DNA of 64,000 bases, taken from contig UQUQ01000006.1 in assembly GCA_900544265.1 (NCBI GenBank), positions 33,423-97,422 of the forward strand, in the 5' to 3' direction. Shown here in pieces: positions 16,261 through 26,393 of this stretch. Below the pieces are notes generated by a model. That model worked only from the letters and a program-made list of their open reading frames with translations, did not search any database and was not told the DNA's origin. Source of the DNA: an uncultured Alistipes sp. (GTDB lineage Bacteria > Bacteroidota > Bacteroidia > Bacteroidales > Rikenellaceae). The position numbers and the translations under genes were made by a program. Every line of letters begins with the position of its first letter. Within the stretch, counting starts at the first letter, position 1.

Positions 16261-17430
16261 ATGGAAGTATTACTTTACACAATCCTGACGCTGTGTGTGT
16301 TGGGTATCCTTTCCGCGGTGATTCTCTATGTCGTGGCACAGAAGTTCCGCGTCGAGGAGGACCCGCGCATCGACGAAGTGGAGAAGATGCTGCCCGGCGC
16401 AAACTGCGGTGGCTGCGGCTTTGCCGGCTGTCGCGGCATGGCCGATGCGCTGGTCAAGCAGGACGACATCTCGTCGCTCTTCTGCCCCGTGGGCGGAGGC
16501 GATACGATGAAGGCCGTGGCGGCCTACCTCGGCAAGGCCGCGCCCGAAAAGGAGCCGCAGGTGGCGACGGTCCGCTGCGGCGGTACGTGCGAGAAGCGTC
16601 CCCGCACGAACGAGTACAACGGGGCGCGTTCGTGCGCCGTGGCCTCGTCGCTCTACATCGGTGAGACGGGCTGCGCGTTCGGCTGTCTGGGCTACGGCGA
16701 CTGCGTGGCCGCCTGTACGTTCGGCGCCATCACGATCGACCCGGCAACGGGCCTCCCGGTCGTCGACCCCGACAAGTGTACGGCCTGCGGTGCCTGCGTG
16801 AAGGCCTGCCCGAAGAAGATCATCGAGCTGCGCAAGAAGTGGCCGAAGAACCGTGCCGTCTACGTGTCGTGCGTCTCGAAGGACAAGGGTGCCGTGGTGA
16901 TGAAGGCCTGCAAGGCCGGATGTATCGGCTGCGGCAAGTGCGAGAAGGTCTGCGCCTTCGGTGCCATCACCGTCGAGAACAACCTCGCCTACATCGACCC
17001 GCAGAAGTGCAAGCTCTGCCGCAAGTGCGTGAACGAGTGCCCCACGGGAGCCATCCGGCTCGTCGGCATGGAGCCCCTGCCCAAGGAGCCCAAGGCGTCG
17101 GCCGCTGCGAAGACTGCCCCCGCCGCTGCAAAAGCTGCTCCGGCTGCCGAAAAGACCGCACCTGCTGCTCCGAAGACCGCACCCGCTGCCCCGAAGGCTG
17201 CCCCGGCTGCCGAAAAGGCCGCACCTGCTGCTCCGAAGGCCGCTCCGGCTGCCGAAAAGACCGCACCCGCTGCTGCGAAGGCTGCTCCGGCTGCCGAAAA
17301 GGCTGCACCTGCTGCTCCGAAGGCTGCTCCGGCTGCCGAAAAGGCCGCACCCGCTGCTGCGAAGGCAGCTCCGGCTGCTGAAAAGGCCGCCCCGAAAGCC
17401 GTGCCCGCGGCCGCCCCGAAAGCCGAATAA
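16261..17430 (+). CDS. rnfB: Electron transport complex subunit RnfB
   Basis: A 389-residue iron-sulfur subunit that receives electrons from ferredoxin. It has an N-terminal membrane helix (residues 4-26), the RnfB-specific cluster domain with C49, C52, C57 and C75 (ANCGGCGFAGC), and several [4Fe-4S] motifs (CTACGACVKACP, CIGCGKCEKVCA, CKLCRKCVNECP). After residue 280 comes an unusual tail of 13 tandem heptapeptides xAPAAxK (bases 17113-17385), ending APKAE. The enzyme core is complete without the tail, which should be an extended, Lys-rich cytoplasmic arm. Second gene of the rseC-rnfBCDGEA operon. Confidence 0.96.
   Translation: MEVLLYTILTLCVLGILSAVILYVVAQKFRVEEDPRIDEVEKMLPGANCGGCGFAGCRGMADALVKQDDISSLFCPVGGGDTMKAVAAYLGKAAPEKEPQVATVRCGGTCEKRPRTNEYNGARSCAVASSLYIGETGCAFGCLGYGDCVAACTFGAITIDPATGLPVVDPDKCTACGACVKACPKKIIELRKKWPKNRAVYVSCVSKDKGAVVMKACKAGCIGCGKCEKVCAFGAITVENNLAYIDPQKCKLCRKCVNECPTGAIRLVGMEPLPKEPKASAAAKTAPAAAKAAPAAEKTAPAAPKTAPAAPKAAPAAEKAAPAAPKAAPAAEKTAPAAAKAAPAAEKAAPAAPKAAPAAEKAAPAAAKAAPAAEKAAPKAVPAAAPKAE
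17113..17385 (+). repeat. rnfB: 13 x 21-base coding tandem repeat in rnfB
   Basis: Each 21-base unit encodes (T/A)APAA(A/E/P)K. E and P/A at position six alternate for most of the array, suggesting a 42-base higher-order unit. Codon choice varies between units, so the array is not a very recent expansion. Confidence 0.95.
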
Positions 17431-17458
17431 GTGAACCGATAAATACAGAACACGCAAT

Positions 17459-18811
17459 ATGAAGACATTTCCAATAGGCGGAGTCCATCCGTCGGAAAAC
17501 AAACTGAGCTGCGCGAAGCCCATCGAGGTGCTTCCGCTGCCCGAGGTGGTGACGATTCCCCTTGCGCAGCACATCGGAGCTCCCGCGGTTGCGAAGGTCG
17601 CCAAGGGTGACAAGGTCCTCACGGGCCAGCTCATCGCCGAGGCGGGCAGTTTCATGTCGGCGAACATCCACTCCCCGATTTCGGGTACGGTGACGGCCGT
17701 GGACATGGTGCCCAACGGTCAGGGGCTGCGCCAGATGATGATTACGATCAAGCGCGAGGGCGACGAGTGGACCGAGGGCATCGACCGCTCGGAGACGCTC
17801 GTGCGCGAATGCACGCTTTCGGGCGCCGAGATCATCGCCCGGATCAAGGCGGCGGGCATCGTCGGCATGGGCGGTGCGACGTTCCCCACGCACGTGAAGC
17901 TGTCGGTGCCTCCCGGCAAGAAGGCCGAGGCGCTGATCATCAACGGTGTGGAGTGCGAGCCCTACCTCACGTCGGACCACCGCACGATGCTCGAGCACGG
18001 CGAGGAGCTGCTCGTCGGCGTGACGATCCTCATGAAGGCCCTTGCGGTGGAGAAGGCCTATGTCGGTATCGAGAACAACAAGCCCGATGCCATCGAGCAC
18101 CTCCGGAAGCTCGCCACGGGCTACAAGGGCATCGAGATCGTGCCGCTGCAGGTGAAATATCCGCAGGGCGGTGAGAAGCAGCTCATCGCGGCCATCACGG
18201 GCCGTCAGGTGCCGCCTCCGCCCGCACTGCCGATCGACGTGGGCGCCGTGGTCTGCAACGCCTCGACGACCTATGCCGTCTACCGGGCCGTGCAGAAGAA
18301 CATGCCGCTCATCGAGCGCGTGGTGACCGTCACGGGCAAGGGACTGAAGGAGCCGAAGAACCTCCTCACGCGCATGGGCACACCCATCTCGACGCTGCTC
18401 GAGGCGGCCGGCGGGCTGCCCGAGGGCGTGTCGCTCAAGGTCATCAACGGCGGTCCGATGATGGGCCGTGCGATGGTCAACCTCGCCTCGCCCGTTACGA
18501 AGGGCTGCTCGGGCATCACGGTCATGAGCGGCCACGACGCCGAGCGCCGCGTGGCCTCGCAGTGCATCAAGTGCGCCAAGTGCGTCGCCGCCTGCCCGAT
18601 GGGCCTCGAACCCTTCTACCTCTCGAAGATGACCCAGAAGAAGAACTGGGAGGTGCTCGAGTCGCAGATGATTACCTCGTGCATCGAGTGCGGCTGCTGC
18701 CAGTCGTCGTGCCCGGCCTACCTGCCGCTGCTGGACTGGATCCGTCTCGGAAAACAGACCGTCATGGGCCTCATCCGCGCCCGCGCCGCAGCCAATGCGC
18801 CCAAAAAGTAA
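17459..18811 (+). CDS. rnfC: Electron transport complex subunit RnfC
   Basis: A 450-residue soluble subunit that binds NADH and FMN. The N-terminus has the RnfC barrel-sandwich region (KTFPIGGVHPSENK), the flavin/NADH domain has GIVGMGGATFPTHVK and NGVECEPYLTSDHR, an SLBB-type segment follows, and the C-terminus has two [4Fe-4S] motifs (CIKCAKCVAACP and CIECGCCQSSCP). Unlike gammaproteobacterial RnfC it has no long repeat tail; in this genome the repeat tail is on RnfB instead. Confidence 0.97.
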   Translation: MKTFPIGGVHPSENKLSCAKPIEVLPLPEVVTIPLAQHIGAPAVAKVAKGDKVLTGQLIAEAGSFMSANIHSPISGTVTAVDMVPNGQGLRQMMITIKREGDEWTEGIDRSETLVRECTLSGAEIIARIKAAGIVGMGGATFPTHVKLSVPPGKKAEALIINGVECEPYLTSDHRTMLEHGEELLVGVTILMKALAVEKAYVGIENNKPDAIEHLRKLATGYKGIEIVPLQVKYPQGGEKQLIAAITGRQVPPPPALPIDVGAVVCNASTTYAVYRAVQKNMPLIERVVTVTGKGLKEPKNLLTRMGTPISTLLEAAGGLPEGVSLKVINGGPMMGRAMVNLASPVTKGCSGITVMSGHDAERRVASQCIKCAKCVAACPMGLEPFYLSKMTQKKNWEVLESQMITSCIECGCCQSSCPAYLPLLDWIRLGKQTVMGLIRARAAANAPKK

Positions 18812-18832
18812 CCGAAAAAAAGATTGACAGAT

Positions 18833-19798
18833 ATGGCAAACAAACTACTTGTTGCTCCCGCACCGCACGTGCAGACGGCCCAGTCCACGGCGAAGATCAT
18901 GCGCGACGTCGTCATCGCGCTGATGCCCGCGCTGGTCGTCTCGACCGTCGTGTTCGGATGGGACGTCCTGCGCGTCGTGGCCCTCTCGGTGGCCTCGTGC
19001 GTGGTGTTCGAGTACCTGATTCAGAAATTCCTGTTCCGCGGTCCGCTGACGATCTCCAACTGGTCGGCCGTCGTGACGGGCGTGCTGCTGGCCTTCAACC
19101 TCCCGGCGTCGATTCCCTGGTGGATCGTCGTCATCGGCGCCTTCGTCGCCATCGCCGTGGCGAAGATGACCTTCGGCGGCCTGGGCAAAAACCCCTTCAA
19201 CCCGGCACTCGTGGGCCGCGTCTTCCTGCTGATCGCCTATCCGGTGCAGATGACCACCTTCCCACTGCCCGTCAACGGCTCGTTCGACGCCCTCTCGGGC
19301 GCCACGCCGCTGGCTGCCGTCAAGCACGGCGCCGCCGCCGACGTGCTCGGCACGCAGGAGCTGCTGCTGGGCAACATGCCCGGTTCGCTCGGTGAGGTCG
19401 CCGCGCTGGCGCTGCTCGCCGGCTTCGTCTACCTGCTCTGGCGCCGCGTCATCACGTGGCACATCCCCGTGACTGTGCTCGTTACGATGGCCCTCTTCGC
19501 CTTCGTCGTGGCGCTGGCCCGGGGCGAGAGCGGTGCCGCGCTGTGGCAGTTCCCGCTCTTCCACGTACTTGCCGGCGGTGCGATGCTCGGCGCCATCTTC
19601 ATGGCCACCGACTACTCGACCTCGCCGATGACGGTCCGCGGCGGCGTGATCTTCGCCGTGGGCATCGGTCTGATCACGATGCTCATCCGTCTGTGGGGCG
19701 CCTATCCCGAGGGCATGTCGTTCGCGATCCTGATCATGAACTCGTGCGTGCCTCTGATCAACAAATATGTCAAACCCAAGCGCTTCGGCGTGAAATAA
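18833..19798 (+). CDS. rnfD: Electron transport complex subunit RnfD
   Basis: A 321-residue integral membrane subunit with covalently bound FMN: DALSGATPL holds the flavinylated Thr at residue 158. About nine or ten hydrophobic segments are visible, with GGLGKNPFNPALVGR typical of the NqrB/RnfD family. The ATG at 18833 is preferred over an in-frame TTG at 18824. Its membrane location and ion-translocating role follow from the family. Confidence 0.97.
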   Translation: MANKLLVAPAPHVQTAQSTAKIMRDVVIALMPALVVSTVVFGWDVLRVVALSVASCVVFEYLIQKFLFRGPLTISNWSAVVTGVLLAFNLPASIPWWIVVIGAFVAIAVAKMTFGGLGKNPFNPALVGRVFLLIAYPVQMTTFPLPVNGSFDALSGATPLAAVKHGAAADVLGTQELLLGNMPGSLGEVAALALLAGFVYLLWRRVITWHIPVTVLVTMALFAFVVALARGESGAALWQFPLFHVLAGGAMLGAIFMATDYSTSPMTVRGGVIFAVGIGLITMLIRLWGAYPEGMSFAILIMNSCVPLINKYVKPKRFGVK

Positions 19799-19811
19799 CG
19801 GAGGACAAGCG

Positions 19812-20474
19812 ATGAAAAGCACTCTTAAGAACATGACGGCCGTCCTCTTCGGCATCACCCTCGTGGCTTCGGCCGGAGTCGGCGCCGTGAACATGATTAC
19901 CGCCGAACCGATCGCGCTGGCCGAGCAGGCCGCGAAGGTCGAGGCGCTGAAGGGCGTGCTGCCGGCGTTCGACGCCACGACGCCCGAGACGATGACCATC
20001 GACGAGATGCCCATTACGGTCTACACCGCCACGTCGGGCGACGAGGTCGTGGGCTATGCCGTCGAGTCGATGTCGAAGCTGGGCTTCGGCGGCGCCATCA
20101 ACCTCATGGTGGGCTTCACGCCCGCCGGCGAGGTCATCAACGTCAACGTACTGAAACAGAACGAGACCCCGGGCCTCGGCACGAAGATGGCCGACGAGGG
20201 CAACCCGCTGCTCGCGAGCATCCAGGGGCAGAACCTCGCGCAGAAGCAGCTTGTCGACGGCAAGCTGGCCGTGCGCAAGGACGGCGGTGACGTCGATGCC
20301 CTGACGGCGGCGACGATCTCGTCGCGCGCCTATGTCGATGCGATCAACCGCGCATGGATGGCCTACAAGAGCGTAGCGACGGGCGAGGCTGCCACCGACG
20401 TCGCTTCGGGCGCTACGAATACGGCGGCGGCAACCAGCGAGCCTGCGGCTCAGGAAGGAGGTCAAAATGAATAA
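19812..20474 (+). CDS. rnfG: Electron transport complex subunit RnfG
   Basis: A 220-residue subunit with one N-terminal membrane helix and a periplasmic FMN-binding domain. The flavinylation motif is DALTAATIS, with Thr168 the expected attachment site; Bacteroidota use T-A-A-T where others have S-G-A-T. Gly/Lys-rich segment NETPGLGTKM matches the family. The C-terminal 30 residues are Ala/Thr-rich. The stop overlaps the start of rnfE by eight bases, implying coupled translation. Flavin attachment would need an ApbE protein, not present in this window. Confidence 0.96.
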   Translation: MKSTLKNMTAVLFGITLVASAGVGAVNMITAEPIALAEQAAKVEALKGVLPAFDATTPETMTIDEMPITVYTATSGDEVVGYAVESMSKLGFGGAINLMVGFTPAGEVINVNVLKQNETPGLGTKMADEGNPLLASIQGQNLAQKQLVDGKLAVRKDGGDVDALTAATISSRAYVDAINRAWMAYKSVATGEAATDVASGATNTAAATSEPAAQEGGQNE

Positions 20475-21051
20475 GCTGAAAATCATATTGAGCGGCATCG
20501 TCAAGAACAACCCGACGTTCGTGCTCGTGCTGGGCATGTGCCCCACGCTGGGAACGACGACCTCGGCCGAGAACGGCATGGGCATGGGCCTGGCCACGAT
20601 GGCCGTGCTGATCATGTCGAACCTGGTGATCTCGCTCGTCAAGAACATCATCCCCGACAAGGTGCGTATCCCGGCGTTCATCGTCATCATCGCCTCGTTC
20701 GTGACCATCATCGAGATGCTGATGAAGGCCTTTGTGCCGGCGCTCTACGCCTCGCTGGGTGTCTTCATCCCGCTGATCGTCGTCAACTGCATCATCCTGG
20801 GCCGCGCCGAGGCCTTCGCCTCGAAGAACTCGCCGTTCGACTCGATCCTCGACGGTGTGGGCATCGGTCTGGGCTTCACGGCTTCGCTGACGGTCATCGG
20901 CTCCGTGCGCGAGATTCTGGGCAGCGGCGCCATCTTCGGCATGAGCCTCGGCACGGCCGACTACATGCCGCTGGTCTTCGTCCTCGCACCGGGCGGCTTC
21001 CTCACGCTCGGCTACCTCATGGTTCTGTTTAACAAATTAGCCAAGAAATAG
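20467..21051 (+). CDS. rnfE: Electron transport complex subunit RnfE
   Basis: A 194-residue membrane protein with six predicted helices. The half-motif [15 protein letters not shown] near residue 23 is the place where RnfE and RnfA hold an intramembrane iron site through paired cysteines. It overlaps rnfG by eight bases and precedes rnfA by two. Confidence 0.97.
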   Translation: MNKLKIILSGIVKNNPTFVLVLGMCPTLGTTTSAENGMGMGLATMAVLIMSNLVISLVKNIIPDKVRIPAFIVIIASFVTIIEMLMKAFVPALYASLGVFIPLIVVNCIILGRAEAFASKNSPFDSILDGVGIGLGFTASLTVIGSVREILGSGAIFGMSLGTADYMPLVFVLAPGGFLTLGYLMVLFNKLAKK

Positions 21052-21053
21052 TC

Positions 21054-21632
21054 ATGGAGATTTCCTATTTTGCCATTATCATCGGCGCCATCTTCGTCAA
21101 CAACGTCGTGCTGGCGCAGTTCCTCGGCATCTGCCCCTTCCTGGGCGTGTCGTCGAAGGTCGAGACCTCCATGGGTATGGGGGCGGCCGTGACCTTCGTC
21201 ATGGCCCTCACGGCGGTCGTGGCATGGCCCATTCAGACCTACATCCTCGTGCCGCTGCACATCGAGTACATGCAGACGATCGTCTTCATCCTCGTCATCG
21301 CGGCGCTCGTGCAGATGGTCGAGATCATGCTGAAGAAACTCTCGCCGTCGCTCTATCAGGCGCTGGGTATTTTCCTGCCGCTGATCACGACGAACTGCGC
21401 CGTGCTGGGTGTGGCGATCCTGATGATCCAGAAGGAGTACAACCTGCTGCAGAGTGTCACCTACTCGGTGTCGACGGCCCTGGGCTTCGCCCTGGCGCTG
21501 ATCCTCTTCGCCGGTATCCGCGAGCGCCTCGACTTCGAGGACGTGCCCAAGTCGTTCCGCGGCGTGCCCATCGCGCTCATCACGGCCGGTATCCTGGCCA
21601 TGGCCTTCATGGGCTTCTCGGGTCTGGTATAG
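21054..21632 (+). CDS. rnfA: Electron transport complex subunit RnfA
   Basis: A 192-residue six-helix membrane subunit, inverted-topology partner of RnfE. The Cys-bearing motifs [13 protein letters not shown] and TTNCAVLG that build the intramembrane iron-sulfur site are present. It closes the rnf operon; a terminator follows 62 bases later. All six core subunits are complete in this window. Confidence 0.97.
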   Translation: MEISYFAIIIGAIFVNNVVLAQFLGICPFLGVSSKVETSMGMGAAVTFVMALTAVVAWPIQTYILVPLHIEYMQTIVFILVIAALVQMVEIMLKKLSPSLYQALGIFLPLITTNCAVLGVAILMIQKEYNLLQSVTYSVSTALGFALALILFAGIRERLDFEDVPKSFRGVPIALITAGILAMAFMGFSGLV

Positions 21633-21693
21633 CGTGCGGGCCGGCGGGCCGTCCGGGATCGGATGGCGCCTGTCGCCCTGTGCAGGGAACATG

Positions 21694-21723
21694 AAAAATC
21701 CCCGTCTGCGGACGGGGATTTTT
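21694..21723. terminator. Terminator between convergent rnfA and ftsB-like genes
   Basis: AAAAATCCCCGTC / GACGGGGATTTTT, 13-base perfect stem with TGCG loop, usable from both sides. Confidence 0.93.
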
Positions 21724-21770
21724 GTTTGTCGGAGCGAAGGAGAGCGGGGGAGCCGGATGCCGGAGCCGCC

Positions 21771-22046
21771 TTACTCCTCGATGAGGTAGACCCGCTCGTC
21801 GCGGCGCTGCATGTGATAGTGCTCGCGGGCGTACTCCTCCAGGTAGTCGTCGTAGCGCAGCTGTTCGAGCAGGGCGCTGTCCCGGGCGATCTTCTGCTCG
21901 TGGCGCGCCTTCTCGCGGTTCAGGGCGTTGATCTGCCGCTTGATCTTCACGGCGTGGACGACGTGGCGTCCGATCACGAAGACCGTGAAGACCAGAATGA
22001 TCGCCGTGGTGACGATCCAGAACCGGCGGCCGAAACGGAATTTCAT
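21771..22046 (-). CDS. FtsB/DivIC-type septum formation protein
   Basis: A 91-residue single-pass membrane protein: a basic N-terminus (MKFRFGRRF), one membrane helix, a coiled coil (KRQINALNREKARHEQKI) and the short conserved end LEEYAREHYHMQRRDE. This is the layout of the FtsB/DivIC family (PF04977), which joins FtsL and FtsQ in the divisome. It is the last gene of the hpt-queE-ftsB group, four bases after queE. Confidence 0.88.
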   Translation of the reverse strand: MKFRFGRRFWIVTTAIILVFTVFVIGRHVVHAVKIKRQINALNREKARHEQKIARDSALLEQLRYDDYLEEYAREHYHMQRRDERVYLIEE

Positions 22047-22050
22047 CGCG

Positions 22051-22686
22051 TCAGGGTATGTGCATGTACTTGTGCGTCTGGATCGAGATGTTCCACTGCG
22101 GATGCGCCTTGGCGTACTCGACGATCGTGGGCATCACGCGCTCCGAGACGCTCCATTCGGGCTGCAGGTAGAGCCTGCACTGCGGACCGACCTGTGCGGC
22201 GTTGCGCTCGGCCCAGGCGAGGTCCTCCTCGCTTTCGACGATGACCTTCAGTTCGTCAGCCCGGGCGAAGGCCTCCTCAAGGGGCGGCTGCTGCCGCTTG
22301 GGCGAGAGGCACACCCAGTCGAACACCCCGCTGAAGGGGTGCGTGCCGGAGGTTTCGAGGAAGATCTCGAGCCCTTTTTCGCGCAGCGTCCCGGTCAGCA
22401 CGCCCAGCGGGTAGAGCAGCGGCTCGCCGCCCGTGATGACGATGGCCTGTGCGGGGCAGGCCGTGGCGCGTGCGACAATGGTGGCGACGTCGGTCGGCGG
22501 GTAGAGCTTCGGGTTCCACGTGTATTTGGCGTCGCACCAGCGGCAGCCGACGTCGCAGCCGCCCAGGCGGATGAAGTAGGCCGGTTTCCCGGCGTGGAAC
22601 CCTTCGCCCTGGATGGTGTAGAAATCCTCGACGAGGGGCAGGCGGCGCCCCCCGTCGAGCAGTTCGGTATGTGTTTCGGCGATCAT
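22051..22686 (-). CDS. queE: 7-carboxy-7-deazaguanine synthase
   Basis: A 211-residue radical-SAM enzyme that contracts 6-carboxytetrahydropterin to 7-carboxy-7-deazaguanine in queuosine biosynthesis. The cluster motif is C-x3-C-x2-C (GGCDVGCRWCD) near residue 45, preceded by the family motif EDFYTIQGEGFHAGKPAYFIR-like N-terminus and followed by VITGGEPLLYP. The C-terminus has YLQPEWS and IQTHKYMHIP, normal for QueE. Start at 22686 lies two bases from the hpt stop, so it is coupled to hpt. (Long motif abbreviated to its ends: EDFYTIQGEG and AYFIR.). Confidence 0.95.
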   Translation of the reverse strand: MIAETHTELLDGGRRLPLVEDFYTIQGEGFHAGKPAYFIRLGGCDVGCRWCDAKYTWNPKLYPPTDVATIVARATACPAQAIVITGGEPLLYPLGVLTGTLREKGLEIFLETSGTHPFSGVFDWVCLSPKRQQPPLEEAFARADELKVIVESEEDLAWAERNAAQVGPQCRLYLQPEWSVSERVMPTIVEYAKAHPQWNISIQTHKYMHIP

Positions 22687-22687
22687 G

Positions 22688-23230
22688 TTATTCCGTGACG
22701 ACGTAGATATCCTTCAGACTGCGGCCCAGCTGGTCGTAGTCGAGCCCGTATCCGACGATGAACTCGTTGCCGATCTCCATGGCGCGGTACTTGATCTGGC
22801 GCTGCTTGCGGTACGAGCCGGGCTTGAAGAAGAGCGTGCAGACGGCGATCGAGGCGGGGTGGTGGCGTTCGAGCTCCCCGATCATGTGGTCGATCGACTC
22901 GCCCGTGTCGACGATGTCCTCGACGATGATGACGTGGCGCCCTTCGATCGGGGTGGTCAATCCGATGAGGCTCTTCACCTCGCCGGTCGAGGTCGTCCCT
23001 TCGTAGGATGCCAGTTTGACGAACGACAGTTCGTTCTGGAACTCGATCTTCTTGATCAGGTCGCTCATGAACATGAACGAACCGTTCAGCACGCCGACGA
23101 ACAGCGGCGTCTGCTTGTCGGCGTAGTCGGCGTTGATGCGGGCGGCTACGGCACTCACCGCTTCGTCGATCTTCTCGGCGGGAATCATGATCCGGAACTC
23201 CTTGTCGTGAAGTGTGATGGTCTCCTCCAT
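22688..23230 (-). CDS. hpt: Hypoxanthine phosphoribosyltransferase
   Basis: A 180-residue purine-salvage enzyme converting hypoxanthine or guanine and PRPP to IMP or GMP. The PRPP motif VIIVEDIVDTGESIDHM, the flexible-loop segment SYEGTTSTGEVK and the N-terminal LNGSFMFMSDLI are all standard. It heads the hpt-queE-ftsB group and has a promoter about 29 bases upstream. Confidence 0.97.
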   Translation of the reverse strand: MEETITLHDKEFRIMIPAEKIDEAVSAVAARINADYADKQTPLFVGVLNGSFMFMSDLIKKIEFQNELSFVKLASYEGTTSTGEVKSLIGLTTPIEGRHVIIVEDIVDTGESIDHMIGELERHHPASIAVCTLFFKPGSYRKQRQIKYRAMEIGNEFIVGYGLDYDQLGRSLKDIYVVTE

Positions 23231-23258
23231 TACTTGATGGGTTTTTAAGGATTATTCT

Positions 23259-23290
23259 GCAAAAATAACGATTCTCGCCCAACTATCGAA
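23259..23290 (-). promoter_or_regulatory. Promoter of hpt-queE-ftsB
   Basis: Minus strand: TTCG (23287-23290), 19 bases, TATTTTTGC (23259-23267). The -7 is a full match and the -33 has one mismatch. Confidence 0.65.
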
Positions 23291-23307
23291 GCATTCGGCC
23301 GAAAAAA

Positions 23308-24261
23308 TCAGTAGTGCGTGAAGCCGTGCCAGTCGAGCGGCTCGGGACGTCCGTCGCGCATCCAGACGAGCTCCCGGCCGGCCGTGATGCGGCCGATGGG
23401 GTAGACGGGGCGGCCGAAGCGGGCACGGAATGCCGCGGCGAGCTCTTCGGCGGCGTCTGCGGCCGCCGTGAAGAGCAGCCGGTAGTCCTCGCCGCCGCAG
23501 GCGGCGGTCCGCAGGTCCGAACCCGCGGCGACGGGGATGCGTTCGAGGTCGATCTCGGCCCCTGCGGCCGAGCGTTCGAGGATGTGCCCGAGGTCCGAAG
23601 CCAGGCCGTCCGAGAGGTCCATCATGGCGTGCACCTCCTCGCGGGCTCCGAGCCAGAGCCCTTCGGCGACCTGCGGCTCGGGATTGCGGTGTGCGGCGGC
23701 CAGCGGCGTGTCGAGCCGTCCGGCCAGGATGTCGCGCAGCCCGGCGCCCGAGGCACCCAGTTCGCCCGCCGCGAAGACGACGTCGCCCGGGCGGGCTGTG
23801 CTGCGGCGCTTGACGTGTGCGGCCGGGGCGCGGCCGATGGCCGTGACGTTGATCGTGATGCCGCTCTCGGAACGGGTCGTGTCGCCGCCGACGAGCGCCG
23901 TGGCGTACCGTTCGGAGAGTTCGCGGTAGCCCGCCATGAACTCCTCGGCCCACGTTCCGGCGGCGTCGCGCGGCAGGGCGATCGAGAGCAGCGTCGCAAC
24001 GGGACGGCCCCCCATGGCGGCGATGTCGCTCAGGTTCACCGCCAGTGCCTTGCGCCCCAGCTCGCGGGCCGGGGTGGCGCGGCGCAGGAAGTGCACCCCC
24101 TCGGTGAGCAGGTCCGCCGTGAAGAGCAGCACCTCCTCCCGGCCCTCGGCGTCGGTGCCGGCGGGCAACACGGCGCAGTCGTCGCCGATGCCCTCGAACC
24201 CGTTGTCGGGCAGCGTGGCGAAACTCGTGCGGATGTGCTCGATGAATCCGAATTCTGTCAT
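23308..24261 (-). CDS. thiL: Thiamine-phosphate kinase
   Basis: A 317-residue ATP-dependent kinase that makes thiamine diphosphate, the cofactor of PFOR. Its N-terminal metal-binding loop GIGDDCAVLP (about residue 24), NLSDIAAMGG, GGDTTRSESG and MDLSDGLASDL are ThiL signatures of the AIR-synthase superfamily. The ATG at 24261 gives the normal N-terminus MTEFGFIEHI; a longer open frame upstream lies opposite aroQ. A -7 box 16 bases before the start implies a leader of roughly 10 nt. Confidence 0.94.
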   Translation of the reverse strand: MTEFGFIEHIRTSFATLPDNGFEGIGDDCAVLPAGTDAEGREEVLLFTADLLTEGVHFLRRATPARELGRKALAVNLSDIAAMGGRPVATLLSIALPRDAAGTWAEEFMAGYRELSERYATALVGGDTTRSESGITINVTAIGRAPAAHVKRRSTARPGDVVFAAGELGASGAGLRDILAGRLDTPLAAAHRNPEPQVAEGLWLGAREEVHAMMDLSDGLASDLGHILERSAAGAEIDLERIPVAAGSDLRTAACGGEDYRLLFTAAADAAEELAAAFRARFGRPVYPIGRITAGRELVWMRDGRPEPLDWHGFTHY

Positions 24262-24276
24262 GGGATGCGTTTTCAC

Positions 24277-24285
24277 GCAAAGGTA
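24277..24285 (-). promoter_or_regulatory. -7 box TACCTTTGC of thiL
   Basis: Full match to TAnnTTTG on the minus strand; no clear TTTG at -33. It is 24 bases from the opposing -7 box of aroQ, so the two promoters share their upstream DNA back to back. Confidence 0.6.
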
Positions 24286-24308
24286 TCGAAAAATTCTCGA
24301 AATATGCG

Positions 24309-24316
24309 TATCTTTG
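24309..24316 (+). promoter_or_regulatory. -7 box TATCTTTG of aroQ
   Basis: Full match to TAnnTTTG, with an expected start near 24322 and a leader of about 40 nt. The -33 is not recognisable. Confidence 0.6.
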
Positions 24317-24363
24317 TCCGGAACATGCACTCCGCCCGGGGCGGAAGAACGCGGTTTTCGGAT

Positions 24364-24798
24364 ATGAAGATATTGATTGTCAACGGCCCGAACCTCAACC
24401 TGCAGGGACGGCGCGACACGGGAGTTTACGGGACGCGGACCTTCGGGGAGTATTTCGCGCAGCTTCGCGCGGCCTTCCCCGATGTGGAATTCTCCTTTTT
24501 CCAGTCCAACATCGAGGGCGAGCTGATCGACGCCATCCAGCAGGCCGACGGCACGGTCGACGGCGTGGTGCTCAATGCCGGAGGGTATACCCACACCTCG
24601 GTGGCGCTGCGCGATGCCGTCTCGGCCGTCTCGGTGCCGGTTGTCGAGGTGCATATCTCCTCGATCCTCGCGCGCGAGGAGTTCCGCCACGTCTCGCTGC
24701 TGGCCCCCGTGGCCGTGGGTTCGATCATGGGTTTCGGCCTCGACTCCTACCGCCTCGGCGTCGAGGCGCTGCGGCTGTGGGCCGCCGAGCGCGCCTGA
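24364..24798 (+). CDS. aroQ: Type II 3-dehydroquinate dehydratase
   Basis: A 144-residue shikimate-pathway enzyme dehydrating 3-dehydroquinate. The N-terminal NGPNLNLQGRR, the catalytic Tyr in TGVYG, NAGGYTHTSVALRD and the catalytic His in VEVHISS plus AREEFRHVS are all present. Length is typical of type II. The ATG at 24364 follows the aroQ promoter. Pyruvate kinase follows 89 bases later, possibly on the same transcript since I see no T-tailed terminator between them (only a GC hairpin at 24820-24841). Confidence 0.96.
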   Translation: MKILIVNGPNLNLQGRRDTGVYGTRTFGEYFAQLRAAFPDVEFSFFQSNIEGELIDAIQQADGTVDGVVLNAGGYTHTSVALRDAVSAVSVPVVEVHISSILAREEFRHVSLLAPVAVGSIMGFGLDSYRLGVEALRLWAAERA

Positions 24799-24887
24799 CG
24801 CGGCTGCGGGCCGTGAGCCGCCGGCCGTGTTCCCGGCCGGCGTGGCACCATTACTGCGAAAACAAACAAAAAAAAAGCCTATACGTT

Positions 24888-26375
<1,488 letters not shown>

Positions 26376-26393
26376 AAAATACCCGTCGGCGGC

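Noticed and set aside
24820-24841. GC-rich hairpin between aroQ and pyk as terminator
   Set aside because: Good stem but no T-run on the plus strand, so read-through into pyk is plausible.
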